Of a stretch of DNA of 45,380 nucleotides, positions 8,123 through 16,319 are shown piece by piece. Origin of the DNA: Bacillota bacterium (GTDB lineage Bacteria > Bacillota > Clostridia > Christensenellales > CAG-138); NCBI GenBank assembly GCA_016286445.1, contig JAEESS010000012.1:1-45380 (forward strand), given 5' to 3'. Below the pieces are notes generated by a model that saw only the letters and a list, made by a program, of their open reading frames with translations, searched no databases and was not told the origin of the DNA. A program made the position numbers and the translations under genes. Position 1 is the first letter of the stretch; every line of letters starts with the position of its first letter.

Positions 8123-9694
8123 ATGTTGATCGACAGTCGAATCCTCGTCGGCAAGGGCGAGACCGAAGCCTTTATCCGTCCCGAAATGGCAAACCGCCAC
8201 GGCATGATCGCCGGCGCGACCGGCACGGGCAAGACCATCACCCTGAAGGTCATGGCGGAATCGTTTTCTGACCTCGGCGTGCCGGTGTTCTTAGCCGACG
8301 TCAAGGGGGATCTGAGTGGCTGCTGCAAACCCGGCGAGATGACCGAGAAGATCGCAAGCCGTTTGGAGGGGATCGGCATCGATCCCGAGGGGTTTGAAAT
8401 GCGGCGGTATCCCGTGCGCTTCTGGGACGTGTACGGCGAGGGCGGACATCCCGTGCGCACGACCGTTTCCGAGATGGGCGCGGAGCTTCTTGCCCGGCTT
8501 CTGAACCTCACAGACGTGCAGACCGGCGTACTCTCCATTGCGTTCCGCGTTGCGGACGACAACGGCTGGCTGCTGATCGATCTGAAGGACCTGCGCGCCA
8601 TGATCGCCTACATCACGGAGCACGCGGCGGAGCTTCTGCATCAGTACGGCAACATCAGCAAGCAGTCCGCCGGCGCGATCCAGCGCGCGCTCTTGCAGCT
8701 CGAGGACGCGGGCGGGAACCTGTTCTTCGGCGAGCCCGCGATCGACCTCAACGACTGGATGCAGGTCGACGAAGCCGGCAGAGGCTATATCAACATCTTC
8801 CACTGCGCAAAGCTCTATCAGAGCCCGCTTTTGTACTCGACCTTCATGTTGTGGCTTCTTGCCGAGCTTTTTGAGGAGCTCCCGGAGGTCGGCGATCCCG
8901 AAAAGCCGAAGCTCGTGTTCTTCTTCGACGAGGCGCATCTTCTGTTCTCCGACGCGAAGCGCGCGCTGAAAACCAAGGTCGAACAGGTCGTGAAGCTGAT
9001 CCGCTCGAAGGGCGTCGGCGTCTATTTCATTTCGCAGCAGCCGAGCGATCTGCCGGATCCGGTGCTTGCGCAGTTGTCGAACCGTGTGCAGCACGCGCTC
9101 CGCGCCTATACCCCCGCCGAGCAGAAGGCGATCAAGACCGCCGCGGCGACGTTCCGCGTGAACCCGAGCTTCAACACCGAGGAGGTGCTTTCTGAGCTCG
9201 GCACCGGCGAAGCGCTGGTGAGCTTTTTGGACGCGAAGGGACGTCCGTCGATCGTTGAGCGCTGCACGATCCTGCCGCCGCAGTCGATGATGGGCATGAT
9301 CGACGACGAGCGCAGAAAAGCGGAGATCATGGCGGACGGGCTTTACGGCAAGTACGACGAGGCGGTCGACAACGAATCCGCCTATGAGATCCTGACCGGC
9401 AAGGCGCAGGAGGAAGCCAAAGAGAAGGCAGAAGCCGAACGCGAGGAAGCGGAAGCGAAGGAACGCGAACGGCAGGAAAAGGAAGAAGCCAAGGCGAAGG
9501 AAAAAGCCGAAAAGGAAGAAGCGAAGGCAAAGGCACAGGCGGAAAAGGAAGCGCTGCGTGAAAAGGCAAAAAAGAAAAAGAAGACCGCGTCCGCGATGGG
9601 CAAGGTCGCCTCGTCCGCCGCGAACACGATCGGCAGAGAGGTCGGCAAATCGCTCTTCCGCGGGATTTTGGGCACACTGAAAAAGATCTTCTGA
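8123..9694 (+). CDS. HerA-like (DUF853/YjgR) P-loop ATPase
   Basis: A cytoplasmic AAA-like ATPase of 523 residues in the HerA/FtsK superfamily, DUF853 (YjgR) type; the cellular role of this subgroup is not settled. Walker A GATGTGKT is at 31-38 and Walker [10 protein letters not shown] at 264-272, followed by the sensor segment [19 protein letters not shown]. Residues 428-486 are a highly charged Glu/Lys/Ala coiled coil and the C-terminus is a short basic amphipathic stretch. I chose the ATG at 8123 since GGAGG lies 9 nt upstream; a TTG at 8102 is possible but would overlap that site. It is followed after 12 bp by the zinc-ribbon gene, suggesting one transcript. Confidence 0.88.
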   Translation: MLIDSRILVGKGETEAFIRPEMANRHGMIAGATGTGKTITLKVMAESFSDLGVPVFLADVKGDLSGCCKPGEMTEKIASRLEGIGIDPEGFEMRRYPVRFWDVYGEGGHPVRTTVSEMGAELLARLLNLTDVQTGVLSIAFRVADDNGWLLIDLKDLRAMIAYITEHAAELLHQYGNISKQSAGAIQRALLQLEDAGGNLFFGEPAIDLNDWMQVDEAGRGYINIFHCAKLYQSPLLYSTFMLWLLAELFEELPEVGDPEKPKLVFFFDEAHLLFSDAKRALKTKVEQVVKLIRSKGVGVYFISQQPSDLPDPVLAQLSNRVQHALRAYTPAEQKAIKTAAATFRVNPSFNTEEVLSELGTGEALVSFLDAKGRPSIVERCTILPPQSMMGMIDDERRKAEIMADGLYGKYDEAVDNESAYEILTGKAQEEAKEKAEAEREEAEAKERERQEKEEAKAKEKAEKEEAKAKAQAEKEALREKAKKKKKTASAMGKVASSAANTIGREVGKSLFRGILGTLKKIF

Positions 9695-9706
9695 GGAGGA
9701 ACGCAT

Positions 9707-10297
9707 ATGCCGCTGTACTGTGAAAACTGCATGAAACTGGTCGAAGGACCCTCCTGCCCGCGCTGCAGAAACCGGAAACTTCGGAACGTCGCGCCCGGCG
9801 ATTTCTGCCAGGTCGCCGACGTGCACTATATGCAGGCGGAGATGCTCAAGGAGCTGTTCGCCGACAACGACATCCCCTGCACGGAGCGATCCGCGCTCGG
9901 CGCCGGGATCACCGTGAACCTCGGCGTGAACGTCGGGACCGTGCGGCTCTATGTGCCGTACGATCGGCTCGACTTTGCAAAGGAGCTCTACGACGTCTAT
10001 TTCAACAGCCCCGAAGCGCCGGATCCCGCGCCGGATCCCGCGCCGGAACGCGAGCTGCTCGTCGGACACGTCTACCGCCACTTCAAGGGCGGACTTTATC
10101 GCGTCGAGGACGTCGCGAAGCATTCCGAAACGCTCGAAGAGTACGTCGTCTACCGCAAGCTGTACGGGGACCGGTCGCTTTGGATCCGTCCGAAGGAGAT
10201 GTTTTTGTCGCCGGTCGACCGGGAGAAGTATCCAGACGCTATGCAGGAATACCGCTTTGAGCCGTATGACGGCGAAGAGACCGGTGAATCTGAATAA
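9707..10297 (+). CDS. Zinc-ribbon, DUF2007 and DUF1653 domain protein
   Basis: A 196-residue protein without a known function, built from three small modules. Residues 5-20 form a zinc ribbon with paired cysteines (C5, C8, C17, C20). Residues 30-105 resemble the DUF2007 putative signal-transducing fold (ADVHYMQAEMLKELFADNDI). Residues 120-175 match DUF1653, with GHVYRHFKGGLYRVEDVAKH, a Y-V-V-Y-R-K-L segment and a terminal W-I-R-P-K-E-M-F. A short DPAPDPAP linker separates the last two. The ATG at 9707 has GAGGAGG 7 nt upstream and follows the HerA-like gene by 12 bp, so the two are probably co-expressed. The combination is unfamiliar to me. Confidence 0.8.
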   Translation: MPLYCENCMKLVEGPSCPRCRNRKLRNVAPGDFCQVADVHYMQAEMLKELFADNDIPCTERSALGAGITVNLGVNVGTVRLYVPYDRLDFAKELYDVYFNSPEAPDPAPDPAPERELLVGHVYRHFKGGLYRVEDVAKHSETLEEYVVYRKLYGDRSLWIRPKEMFLSPVDREKYPDAMQEYRFEPYDGEETGESE

Positions 10298-10409
10298 TCG
10301 GCTCATTTCCGCATATTCTTGCATCGGCTGTATACGCCCGTATACGGCGATTCTGCATGATTTTTCGGTAATGCGGATGTAAAATCCGTGCAAAATATTC
10401 ATATAATGT

Positions 10410-10438
10410 TTGCATTTTTGTCTGCCCGGTGCTATACT
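10410..10438 (+). promoter_or_regulatory. Sigma-A promoter of the SAM-clan riboswitch transcript
   Basis: TTGCAT (10410-10415), a 17-bp spacer and TATACT (10433-10438). Transcription would begin near 10445, directly at the first strand of riboswitch helix P1. The same hexamers and spacer recur at 37885-37913. Confidence 0.75.
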
Positions 10439-10445
10439 CGGGATC

Positions 10446-10526
10446 GCCATCGAGAGTGCGCGAGAGACAAGCTTGATGACCGCACAGCAACCTGCCTCAG
10501 TAAGGTGCTAACGCTTGTATGATGGC
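10446..10526 (+). promoter_or_regulatory. SAM-I-clan riboswitch aptamer, P4-less (SAM-I/IV-like)
   Basis: Read directly: P1 GCCATC (10446-10451) pairs with GATGGC (10521-10526). P2 TGCG (10457-10460) pairs with CGCA (10481-10484), enclosing GAGA and TTGATGA, which fit a kink-turn. P3 pairs AGC and ACCT (10486-10493) with AGGT and GCT (10503-10509). The P2 loop ACAAGC (10467-10472) is complementary to GCTTGT (10513-10518), a six-pair pseudoknot. GCAACC and AAGGTGCTAA match the conserved SAM-I core. The region between P3 and the 3' strand of P1 is too short for P4, so it looks closer to the SAM-I/IV variants. A terminator follows within 20 nt. The next gene is an adaptor of an export operon, not a methionine gene. 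Confidence 0.75.
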
Positions 10527-10542
10527 ATATCAAAACCGTTTC

Positions 10543-10568
10543 GTCCCGGCAGTTTGCCGGGACTTTTT
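10543..10568 (+). terminator. Intrinsic terminator, riboswitch expression platform
   Basis: Stem GTCCCGGCA (10543-10551) with TGCCGGGAC (10555-10563), a three-base loop and five T residues. It lies 16 nt past aptamer P1 and about 100 bp before the adaptor gene, consistent with ligand-dependent attenuation. I could not identify a clear antiterminator pairing. Confidence 0.8.
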
Positions 10569-10666
10569 CGTTCTTGTAAAAATTTTGCGGAAAAATAAAA
10601 AAAATGCACCGCAAACGCTTGATATGTGGTATTATAATAGATAAGTTTTTTATCATGAGGTGTTCT

Positions 10667-11977
10667 ATGGAGAAAAAACGCAGCGGATGGGTACGGATCA
10701 TCACGATCCTGCTGGTGCTGGCTCTGGTCGGCGGCGGTGCGTATTATATTTATCAGCAAAACGCGGGAGACGACGAGCCGACGGTCTTTGTGCAGTCCGT
10801 CGCTTCGATCACGGGCATGGGCAACGTCGGGCTCTATGCGCAGTACAACGGCATCGTCGAGGCGAAGGACGTCATCGAGGTCAATCCCTCCGCCGGCATG
10901 ACCGTGAAGGAATGCTTCGTTTCGGCAGGCAGCAAGGTCAAGGAAGGCGACCGTCTGTTCCGCTACGACGTGGACGATATGGAGCTTCGGCACGCGCAGA
11001 TGCAGATCGATATCGGCGGGCTCGAAAACAACCTCCGGACCTATCGCGAACAGCTCGAAGCGCTCAAAAAGAAGCTGGCGAAGGCAAAGGAAGACGAGCG
11101 CTACGAGATCGAGCTGGACATCCAGACAGTCGAGCTTGCGATCCGCAAGGCGGACTACGATCTCAACGACCAGCGCAAGAAGGCGGATGAAATGCAGGCT
11201 CTGATCGACGCGAGCGAGGTCTTCTCCCCCGTGACGGGCACGGTGCGCTCCGTACGCGACAATTCCGGCGGGTACGATCCGTTCGGCTACGGATACGGCG
11301 AAAGCAGCACCGCCTACATCACGATCATCGCGGGCACGGCGTTCTGCGTCAAGGGCACCGTGAACGAGCAGACTGTCTTTACGCTCTATGCCGGCATGCC
11401 GGTTCTGATCCGCTCGCGCGTGAACGATACCGTTCTGCACGGGACAATCTATCGCATCAATACCGACGCGCCGGATACGAGCTCCGGAACGTCTTACTAT
11501 GACGGCGGCGGCGAACGCGCCAGTCGGTACGCGTTCTATGTTGAGCCGGAGAGCATCGAGGGGCTTCTGATCGGACAGCACGTCCTGATCGATCTCAACG
11601 CGAACGAGGAAACGAGCAGCATTCTGAAGCTTCCCGCTTCGTTCCTGTTCTCCGAGGGCGATTACTTCTTCGTCTGGGCGGTCGACGCAGACGGGCGCAT
11701 CGAAAAGCGCAACATCACGGTCGTTGCGTACGAGGAGGAGACCGAATGCTTCCAGGTCTCGGGCGGGCTGACGCTGCGGGACCGCATCGCGTTCCCGGAT
11801 CCGACGGTCCATGCGGGCATGCTTGCCACGGAGACCGCATTCACGGAGCCGTCCGAAAACAACCTCCTTAACGGCGGACAGGGCGTCGGCAACGGCGGCT
11901 GGGGTACGACGGAGGAGGATGATTTCGGCATGGACAATGTCACCTCCGATATGGTTCCCGGCGGATTCGGAGGCTGA
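10667..11977 (+). CDS. HlyD/MacA-type periplasmic-adaptor-like protein
   Basis: A 436-residue membrane-anchored adaptor for an ABC export system of the MacAB/LolCDE class. Residues 10-30 form one transmembrane anchor. The extracellular part shows a first half-lipoyl segment (NPSAGMTVKECFVSAGSKVK), a charged coiled-coil hairpin of about 75 residues, and a returning lipoyl half (EVFSPVTGTVRSVRDNSGGY). Beta-barrel and membrane-proximal regions follow, and the tail is Gly-rich. The ATG at 10667 has GAGGTG 6 nt upstream. The ATPase gene starts 2 bp after its stop. A SAM-clan riboswitch and terminator precede it, so the operon may be under attenuation. The substrate is unknown. Confidence 0.87.
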   Translation: MEKKRSGWVRIITILLVLALVGGGAYYIYQQNAGDDEPTVFVQSVASITGMGNVGLYAQYNGIVEAKDVIEVNPSAGMTVKECFVSAGSKVKEGDRLFRYDVDDMELRHAQMQIDIGGLENNLRTYREQLEALKKKLAKAKEDERYEIELDIQTVELAIRKADYDLNDQRKKADEMQALIDASEVFSPVTGTVRSVRDNSGGYDPFGYGYGESSTAYITIIAGTAFCVKGTVNEQTVFTLYAGMPVLIRSRVNDTVLHGTIYRINTDAPDTSSGTSYYDGGGERASRYAFYVEPESIEGLLIGQHVLIDLNANEETSSILKLPASFLFSEGDYFFVWAVDADGRIEKRNITVVAYEEETECFQVSGGLTLRDRIAFPDPTVHAGMLATETAFTEPSENNLLNGGQGVGNGGWGTTEEDDFGMDNVTSDMVPGGFGG

Positions 11978-11978
11978 T

Positions 11979-12656
11979 ATGCTGATTCGTCTGGAGCACA
12001 TCGAAAAAACATACGGCACGCCCGAGCACCCCGTCCCGGTCCTGCACGACGTCAATTTCACCATGCAGGAGGGCGAGTATTACGCGATCATGGGACCTTC
12101 CGGATCGGGCAAGTCGACGCTGATGAATATCTTAGGCTACCTCGACACGCCGACGAAGGGCGTCTACTACTTTGAAGACGCCGACAACAGCAGCGCGTCC
12201 GATATGCAGATGGCGCGCATCCGAAACCGAAAGATCGGCTTCGTGTTTCAGTCGTTCCACCTGCTGCCGCAGCGGCGCGCCTGGGAAAACGTCGCGCTTC
12301 CGCTGCTGTACGGCAACGTGCCGAAGAAGGAACGCCGCGCACGCGCCGAAAAAGCGCTCACCGAGGTGGGACTGAAGGACCGCATGGACTTCTTCCCCAC
12401 CCAGCTTTCCGGCGGACAATGTCAGCGCGTGGCAATCGCGCGGGCGATCTGCACCGATCCGAAGCTGCTGCTTGCGGACGAACCGACCGGCGCGCTGGAT
12501 TCCAAGTCCGGTCAGCAGATTATGGACATCTTCGACAAGCTGCATGAGCGCGGCATGTCGATCATTATGATTACGCATGAAATGGCTGTGGCAAAGCGCG
12601 CGTCGCGCATGCTGCACATCTATGACGGCATTCTGACGGGAGGCGATGCTCAATGA
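11979..12656 (+). CDS. ABC transporter ATP-binding protein, MacB/LolD type
   Basis: A 225-residue ATPase that would power the linked permease. Walker A GPSGSGKST is at 39-47, signature LSGGQCQR at 143-150, Walker B LLLADEP at 163-169 and the switch histidine at 200. The LSGGQ-proximal and DEPTGALDSKSG segments are typical of LolD/MacB/FtsE-like ATPases in type VII ABC systems. It begins 2 bp after the first adaptor and ends in an ATGA overlap with the second, so it is tightly coupled to both. Unlike Escherichia coli MacB, ATPase and permease are separate polypeptides, as is common in Firmicutes. Confidence 0.95.
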   Translation: MLIRLEHIEKTYGTPEHPVPVLHDVNFTMQEGEYYAIMGPSGSGKSTLMNILGYLDTPTKGVYYFEDADNSSASDMQMARIRNRKIGFVFQSFHLLPQRRAWENVALPLLYGNVPKKERRARAEKALTEVGLKDRMDFFPTQLSGGQCQRVAIARAICTDPKLLLADEPTGALDSKSGQQIMDIFDKLHERGMSIIMITHEMAVAKRASRMLHIYDGILTGGDAQ

Positions 12657-14971
12657 AAATGAAAAAGACATTGAAGATCATTCTCATCTGCGTACTCTCA
12701 GTCGCTCTGGTGGGCGGCAGCGTATTCGCGTACGTCAAGCTCAGAAAGCCGGACCCGTGCGAGGTCTATCCCGCCATGGACTGGATGCTGTCCTACATGC
12801 CGAATCAGTCCTACCTGTACGGCATCGTGACCTCGGACGCGTCGCAGACCGTCACAAAGAGCGCCGACCGCACCGTTTTGGAGATCTTTGTGAATCCGGG
12901 AGACACCGTTTCTGTCGGCGATTCGCTGCTGCGCTACGACGCGACCGACGCGCAGCTGAGCTACGAGCAGATCCAGGTGGAGCTTGCGAAGCTCGAAAAC
13001 AAGCTCCGTTCCGAATATTACGAGTATAAAAAGTATTCTCAGCACGAATACCCGAGCCCGGTCGTATCGCCGACGCCCTCGCCGAAGCCCAGTGCAACAG
13101 CATCCACGCGCCGCGGCAGGACCGAAGCGCTTTCGGCTGCTTTGCGAAACGGTTCCGAAGCCCCGATCGGCGGTACGGGCACCGAAGCCGATCCCTATCT
13201 CTATGAGCTCGGCGCCGAGGACGCCGTGACCTATGCCTTCCTGCAGTCGCTCTTTGCCCTGTCGCAGGAACACAGCGCCGCGGTGTTTGCACGCGTTTCA
13301 CAGCCGCAGGCGACGATCCTGCTTTCGGTCACGCCGGAAGCGGAGGTCCGCTTCTCGGTCACGGTCGCCGGCAGCGCAACGCCCGCGCCGACCGCAGTGC
13401 CTTCCGATACGTCCGCGCCCGGCAGCGGTGAGCCGGCTCCTACGACGCCCGGCAGCGAAGAATACCCGTCCGATCCGCCGACCGGCGGTACGGGCACCGC
13501 AGCCGATCCGATCGTTTACGTCTATACGTCCGGCACGACCGTCCCGTTCAGCTTCCTGCATGCGCAGAGCGAACAGGCAAAGACGCTCGGCGCAAGCCGC
13601 TATGTGACCCTTAAGGCAGATTGCTTTACGGTCAATCTGGTGTTCCTTGCGGACGGTACGTTCTCGTTTACCACGACCGTACAGCCCTCCGTGACCCCGA
13701 CGCCGACACCGACACCGACGCCGACCCCGACGCCGACTCCGACGCCGACAGCGGATCCTTCCGAGACGCCGACCGCGGATCCTTCCGAGACGCCGACCGC
13801 AGATCCCTCGGAAACGCCGACAGCGGATCCTTCCGAAACGCCGACAGCGGATCCTTCGGAGACGCCGACCGCAGATCCCTCCGAAACGCCGACAGCGGAT
13901 CCTTCCGAAACGCCGACCGCTACGCCGACGGCAACGCCTTCTCCGACGCCGACGGCAACGCCTTCTCCCACCCCTACGCGCACGCCGACCCCGACGCCTA
14001 CGCGCACGCCGACCCCGACGCCTACGCGCACGCCGACCCCGACGCCCACGCGCACGCCGACCCCGACGCCCACGCGTACCCCGACGCCGCGTCCTTCGCG
14101 TACCCCGACGCCGCGTCCGTCCCGTACCCCGACGCCGAGACCGCAGCGCACGCGCACCCCGACACCGCGTCCGACGCGCACCCCGACACCGCGTCCGCGA
14201 GTCACCCCGACGCCCACGCCGTACGACGAATATGCGCACATGACCGCAGCGGAGCGTCAGGAGCGCGCAAAGGAGATCGAAGCGAGCATCCGGCAGGATG
14301 AGCTTACCTACCGTCAGCTTGTGCTTGACCTCGAAAAGGCGGAGCACGGCGGTCTGGACGGCGTTCTGTATTCCGAGATCGACGGAACGGTGACGCAGGT
14401 CAAGCAGCCGGACGAGGTTGAAAACGGCGAGGTGATCCTGGAGATCCTCGGCGGAACCGGGCTGCACATCAGCGTGATCGTCGGCGAGGATGAGCTTGCG
14501 GACTATCCCGTCGGCACGCAGCTTACCGGCTTCTCCTATCAGATGCAGGCAAACGTGACGGCGCAGGTAACGAGCGTCGGCACGGTCCCGGTCAGTACCA
14601 ACTATTCCGGCAGCGGCAATCCCAACTCCTCCGGGTATCCGCTGACCCTCGACATCATCGGCGACGTCGTTCCCGGCGTCGGCGAATACATCGAGTTTTC
14701 CAGCTATACCTCGCTCTACGAGCAGGGCGTGATCTATCTGCACGAAGCATTTTTGCGCGAGATCAACGGCACGACCTATGTGTACGCCGCAAACGGCGAC
14801 GTCCTCGAAAAATACGCCGTTCAGACCGGCAGCCGTCAGAACGAGTATGTGGAGCTGATCAATTCGCCCATTACCCCCGAAGACCGCATTGCGTTCCCGT
14901 ACGATAAGAACTGCAAGGAAGGCTCTCCGGTCACCGACGCCAAGGGCAGCATGTTCTACGGCGGCTGGTAA
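12653..14971 (+). CDS. Second HlyD-type adaptor with long Pro/Thr-rich linker
   Basis: A 772-residue membrane-anchored protein. Residues 7-27 are the anchor and 72-97 a half-lipoyl segment (VLEIFVNPGDTVSVGDSLLR). A short helix follows, cut by inserts. Two related modules of about 66 residues each begin GGTGT-x-ADP (near 173 and 278). Then comes a low-complexity tract (about 347-522) of TP repeats, seven ADPSETPT units and Pro-Thr-Arg repeats. After it the second helix, the returning lipoyl half (YSEIDGTVTQVKQPDE) and barrel domains resume. So the tract lies in the position of the coiled-coil hairpin. It overlaps the ATPase gene by 4 bp. A plausible role is a flexible stalk reaching into the thick wall, but this is inference. 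Confidence 0.82.
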   Translation: MKMKKTLKIILICVLSVALVGGSVFAYVKLRKPDPCEVYPAMDWMLSYMPNQSYLYGIVTSDASQTVTKSADRTVLEIFVNPGDTVSVGDSLLRYDATDAQLSYEQIQVELAKLENKLRSEYYEYKKYSQHEYPSPVVSPTPSPKPSATASTRRGRTEALSAALRNGSEAPIGGTGTEADPYLYELGAEDAVTYAFLQSLFALSQEHSAAVFARVSQPQATILLSVTPEAEVRFSVTVAGSATPAPTAVPSDTSAPGSGEPAPTTPGSEEYPSDPPTGGTGTAADPIVYVYTSGTTVPFSFLHAQSEQAKTLGASRYVTLKADCFTVNLVFLADGTFSFTTTVQPSVTPTPTPTPTPTPTPTPTPTADPSETPTADPSETPTADPSETPTADPSETPTADPSETPTADPSETPTADPSETPTATPTATPSPTPTATPSPTPTRTPTPTPTRTPTPTPTRTPTPTPTRTPTPTPTRTPTPRPSRTPTPRPSRTPTPRPQRTRTPTPRPTRTPTPRPRVTPTPTPYDEYAHMTAAERQERAKEIEASIRQDELTYRQLVLDLEKAEHGGLDGVLYSEIDGTVTQVKQPDEVENGEVILEILGGTGLHISVIVGEDELADYPVGTQLTGFSYQMQANVTAQVTSVGTVPVSTNYSGSGNPNSSGYPLTLDIIGDVVPGVGEYIEFSSYTSLYEQGVIYLHEAFLREINGTTYVYAANGDVLEKYAVQTGSRQNEYVELINSPITPEDRIAFPYDKNCKEGSPVTDAKGSMFYGGW
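13691..14219 (+). repeat. In-frame Pro/Thr-coding tandem repeat tract
   Basis: About 530 bp inside the second adaptor gene. It has a CCGACx dinucleotide-codon run, seven 24-bp units coding ADPSETPT, then 18- to 24-bp units coding TPTPTPTR and TPTPRPSR. The units are similar but synonymously varied, all in one reading frame. The tract is prone to slippage and its length may differ between strains. Confidence 0.9.
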
Positions 14972-14984
14972 GGGGGTTTGAACG

Positions 14985-16238
14985 ATGTTGGAAAACTTCC
15001 GCGAAGCCTTTGACGGCATTCGCTCCCACAAGCTCAGAAGCGCGCTGACGATGCTCGGCATCATCATCGGCATCGCCAGCATCATTGCGATCTCCTCCAC
15101 GATCATGGGCACGAACGAGCAGATCAAGCAGAACCTCGTCGGTTCCGGCTCGAACGTCGTGACCGTGCGCCTGTACCAGGGCGATTATCCGTTTGAAAGC
15201 GCATGGATGGCAGTTCCGGATTACATCCCGCAGCTGACGGACGAAACGCTTGAAGAGATCCGCGCGGTTCCGGAGATCGAAAGCGCGGCATACTATGCGC
15301 AGCGCGACGGCTACGGACAGGTCCGAAGCGGCGGCAATTCGCTTTCCGCCGGCACCGTCTACGGTGTGGATCAGGACTTTCCGGAGGTATACGGCTACAC
15401 CGTGCGCGCGGGACGCGGTCTGACCGAAAGTGATTGCCTGAGCTTCCGCAAGGTCGCCATGATCGACGAGGCGGTCTCCTCCGCGCTGTTCTCCGGGAAA
15501 AACCCGGTCGGGCAGACGCTCGACATCAACGGCGAGCCGTACGTTGTGATCGGCGAGTTCACGCGCGCATCGGACTTCCGGCCCAAGGTGAACACGCTCG
15601 ACGAATACTTCACCTACAACCAGTCGACCGGCGGCAAGGTGCTGATCCCGTTCTCCACCTGGCCGGTGCTGTTCCGCTACGACGAGCCGCGCTCGCTTGT
15701 GATCCGCGCCGTGAATACCGATTCCATGACGACGGCGGGCAGAAAAGCCGAGGAGATCCTGAACGGCACGATCGCGCAGGAAAACCCCGAGATCCGCTAT
15801 AAGAGCGAGGACCTTCTGGAACAGGCAAAGAACCTGCAGGAGCTTTCAAGCGCCACGAACCGTCAGCTCATTCTGGTTGCGGGCATCTCGCTGATCGTCG
15901 GCGGCATCGGCGTGATGAACATCATGCTGGTGTCGGTCACCGAACGCACGCCGGAGATCGGACTCAAAAAAGCGCTCGGCGCGCGCAGGCGGCGCATCTC
16001 GGCGCAGTTTCTGATCGAAGCGGGCGTGCTGACCTGTCTCGGCGGCGTTTTGGGCGTGCTCATCGGCATTGCGCTCGCTTACGCCATCTCCGCCTCGACC
16101 GGCGTACCGATCTTCATCAGCTGGGTCATTGTGCTTGCCACCGTCGTGTTCTCCTTCGTCATCGGCATGGCGTTCGGCGCGATCCCCGCCTACCGCGCGG
16201 CGCGTCTCGACCCGATCGAAGCGCTCCGGCACGAATAA
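14985..16238 (+). CDS. MacB/FtsX-type ABC transporter permease
   Basis: A 417-residue permease of the type VII ABC (MacB/LolC) family. The N-terminus LRSALTMLGIIIGIASIIAI is the first transmembrane helix with the family signature. Residues 45-270 form the extracellular MacB periplasmic-core-type domain. Three C-terminal transmembrane segments follow, with SVTERTPEIGLKKALGARRR, the conserved cytoplasmic coupling loop. It ends AYRAARLDPIEALRHE, typical of the family. It lies 13 bp after the second adaptor, with GGGGG near the start. It completes a four-gene adaptor-ATPase-adaptor-permease operon. The exported substrate is unknown; mechanotransmission rather than classical transport is the known mode in this family. 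Confidence 0.93.
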   Translation: MLENFREAFDGIRSHKLRSALTMLGIIIGIASIIAISSTIMGTNEQIKQNLVGSGSNVVTVRLYQGDYPFESAWMAVPDYIPQLTDETLEEIRAVPEIESAAYYAQRDGYGQVRSGGNSLSAGTVYGVDQDFPEVYGYTVRAGRGLTESDCLSFRKVAMIDEAVSSALFSGKNPVGQTLDINGEPYVVIGEFTRASDFRPKVNTLDEYFTYNQSTGGKVLIPFSTWPVLFRYDEPRSLVIRAVNTDSMTTAGRKAEEILNGTIAQENPEIRYKSEDLLEQAKNLQELSSATNRQLILVAGISLIVGGIGVMNIMLVSVTERTPEIGLKKALGARRRRISAQFLIEAGVLTCLGGVLGVLIGIALAYAISASTGVPIFISWVIVLATVVFSFVIGMAFGAIPAYRAARLDPIEALRHE

Positions 16239-16250
16239 CCGAATCATACA

Positions 16251-16287
16251 AAAAAACAGGGGGCTGTCCGAAATGAACAGCCCCCGT
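16251..16287. terminator. Bidirectional intrinsic terminator
   Basis: GGGGGCTGT (16259-16267) pairs with ACAGCCCCC (16277-16285). The A-run on its left gives a U-tract for minus-strand transcripts of the phosphatase gene; on the plus strand the T content downstream is modest. Confidence 0.8.
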
Positions 16288-16319
16288 TCTGTATGCAGCG
16301 TTTCTTATGCGCGTGTTCC

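Noticed and set aside
10330-10346. GTATACG direct repeat after the zinc-ribbon gene
   Set aside because: Each unit is self-palindromic and could be an operator or weak hairpin, but nothing else around it supports a role.
8291-10450. 719-codon open frame on the minus strand opposite the HerA-like gene
   Set aside because: It is rich in Arg, Leu and His with no domain I recognise, overlaps two well-supported genes and crosses an intergenic region; GC-rich codon bias explains it.
10633-10638. TATAAT shortly before the first adaptor gene
   Set aside because: The hexamers 16-18 bp upstream are poor and a TTGATA lies only 8 bp away. It could be a secondary promoter but the evidence is insufficient.
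13691-14219. CRISPR-like regular repeats
   Set aside because: The period is short and codon-based, there are no unique spacers, and the repeats encode an uninterrupted Pro/Thr tract.
13298-15127. 609-codon minus-strand frame rich in RRRG repeats
   Set aside because: It is the reverse reading of the Pro/Thr repeat tract and lacks a ribosome site.
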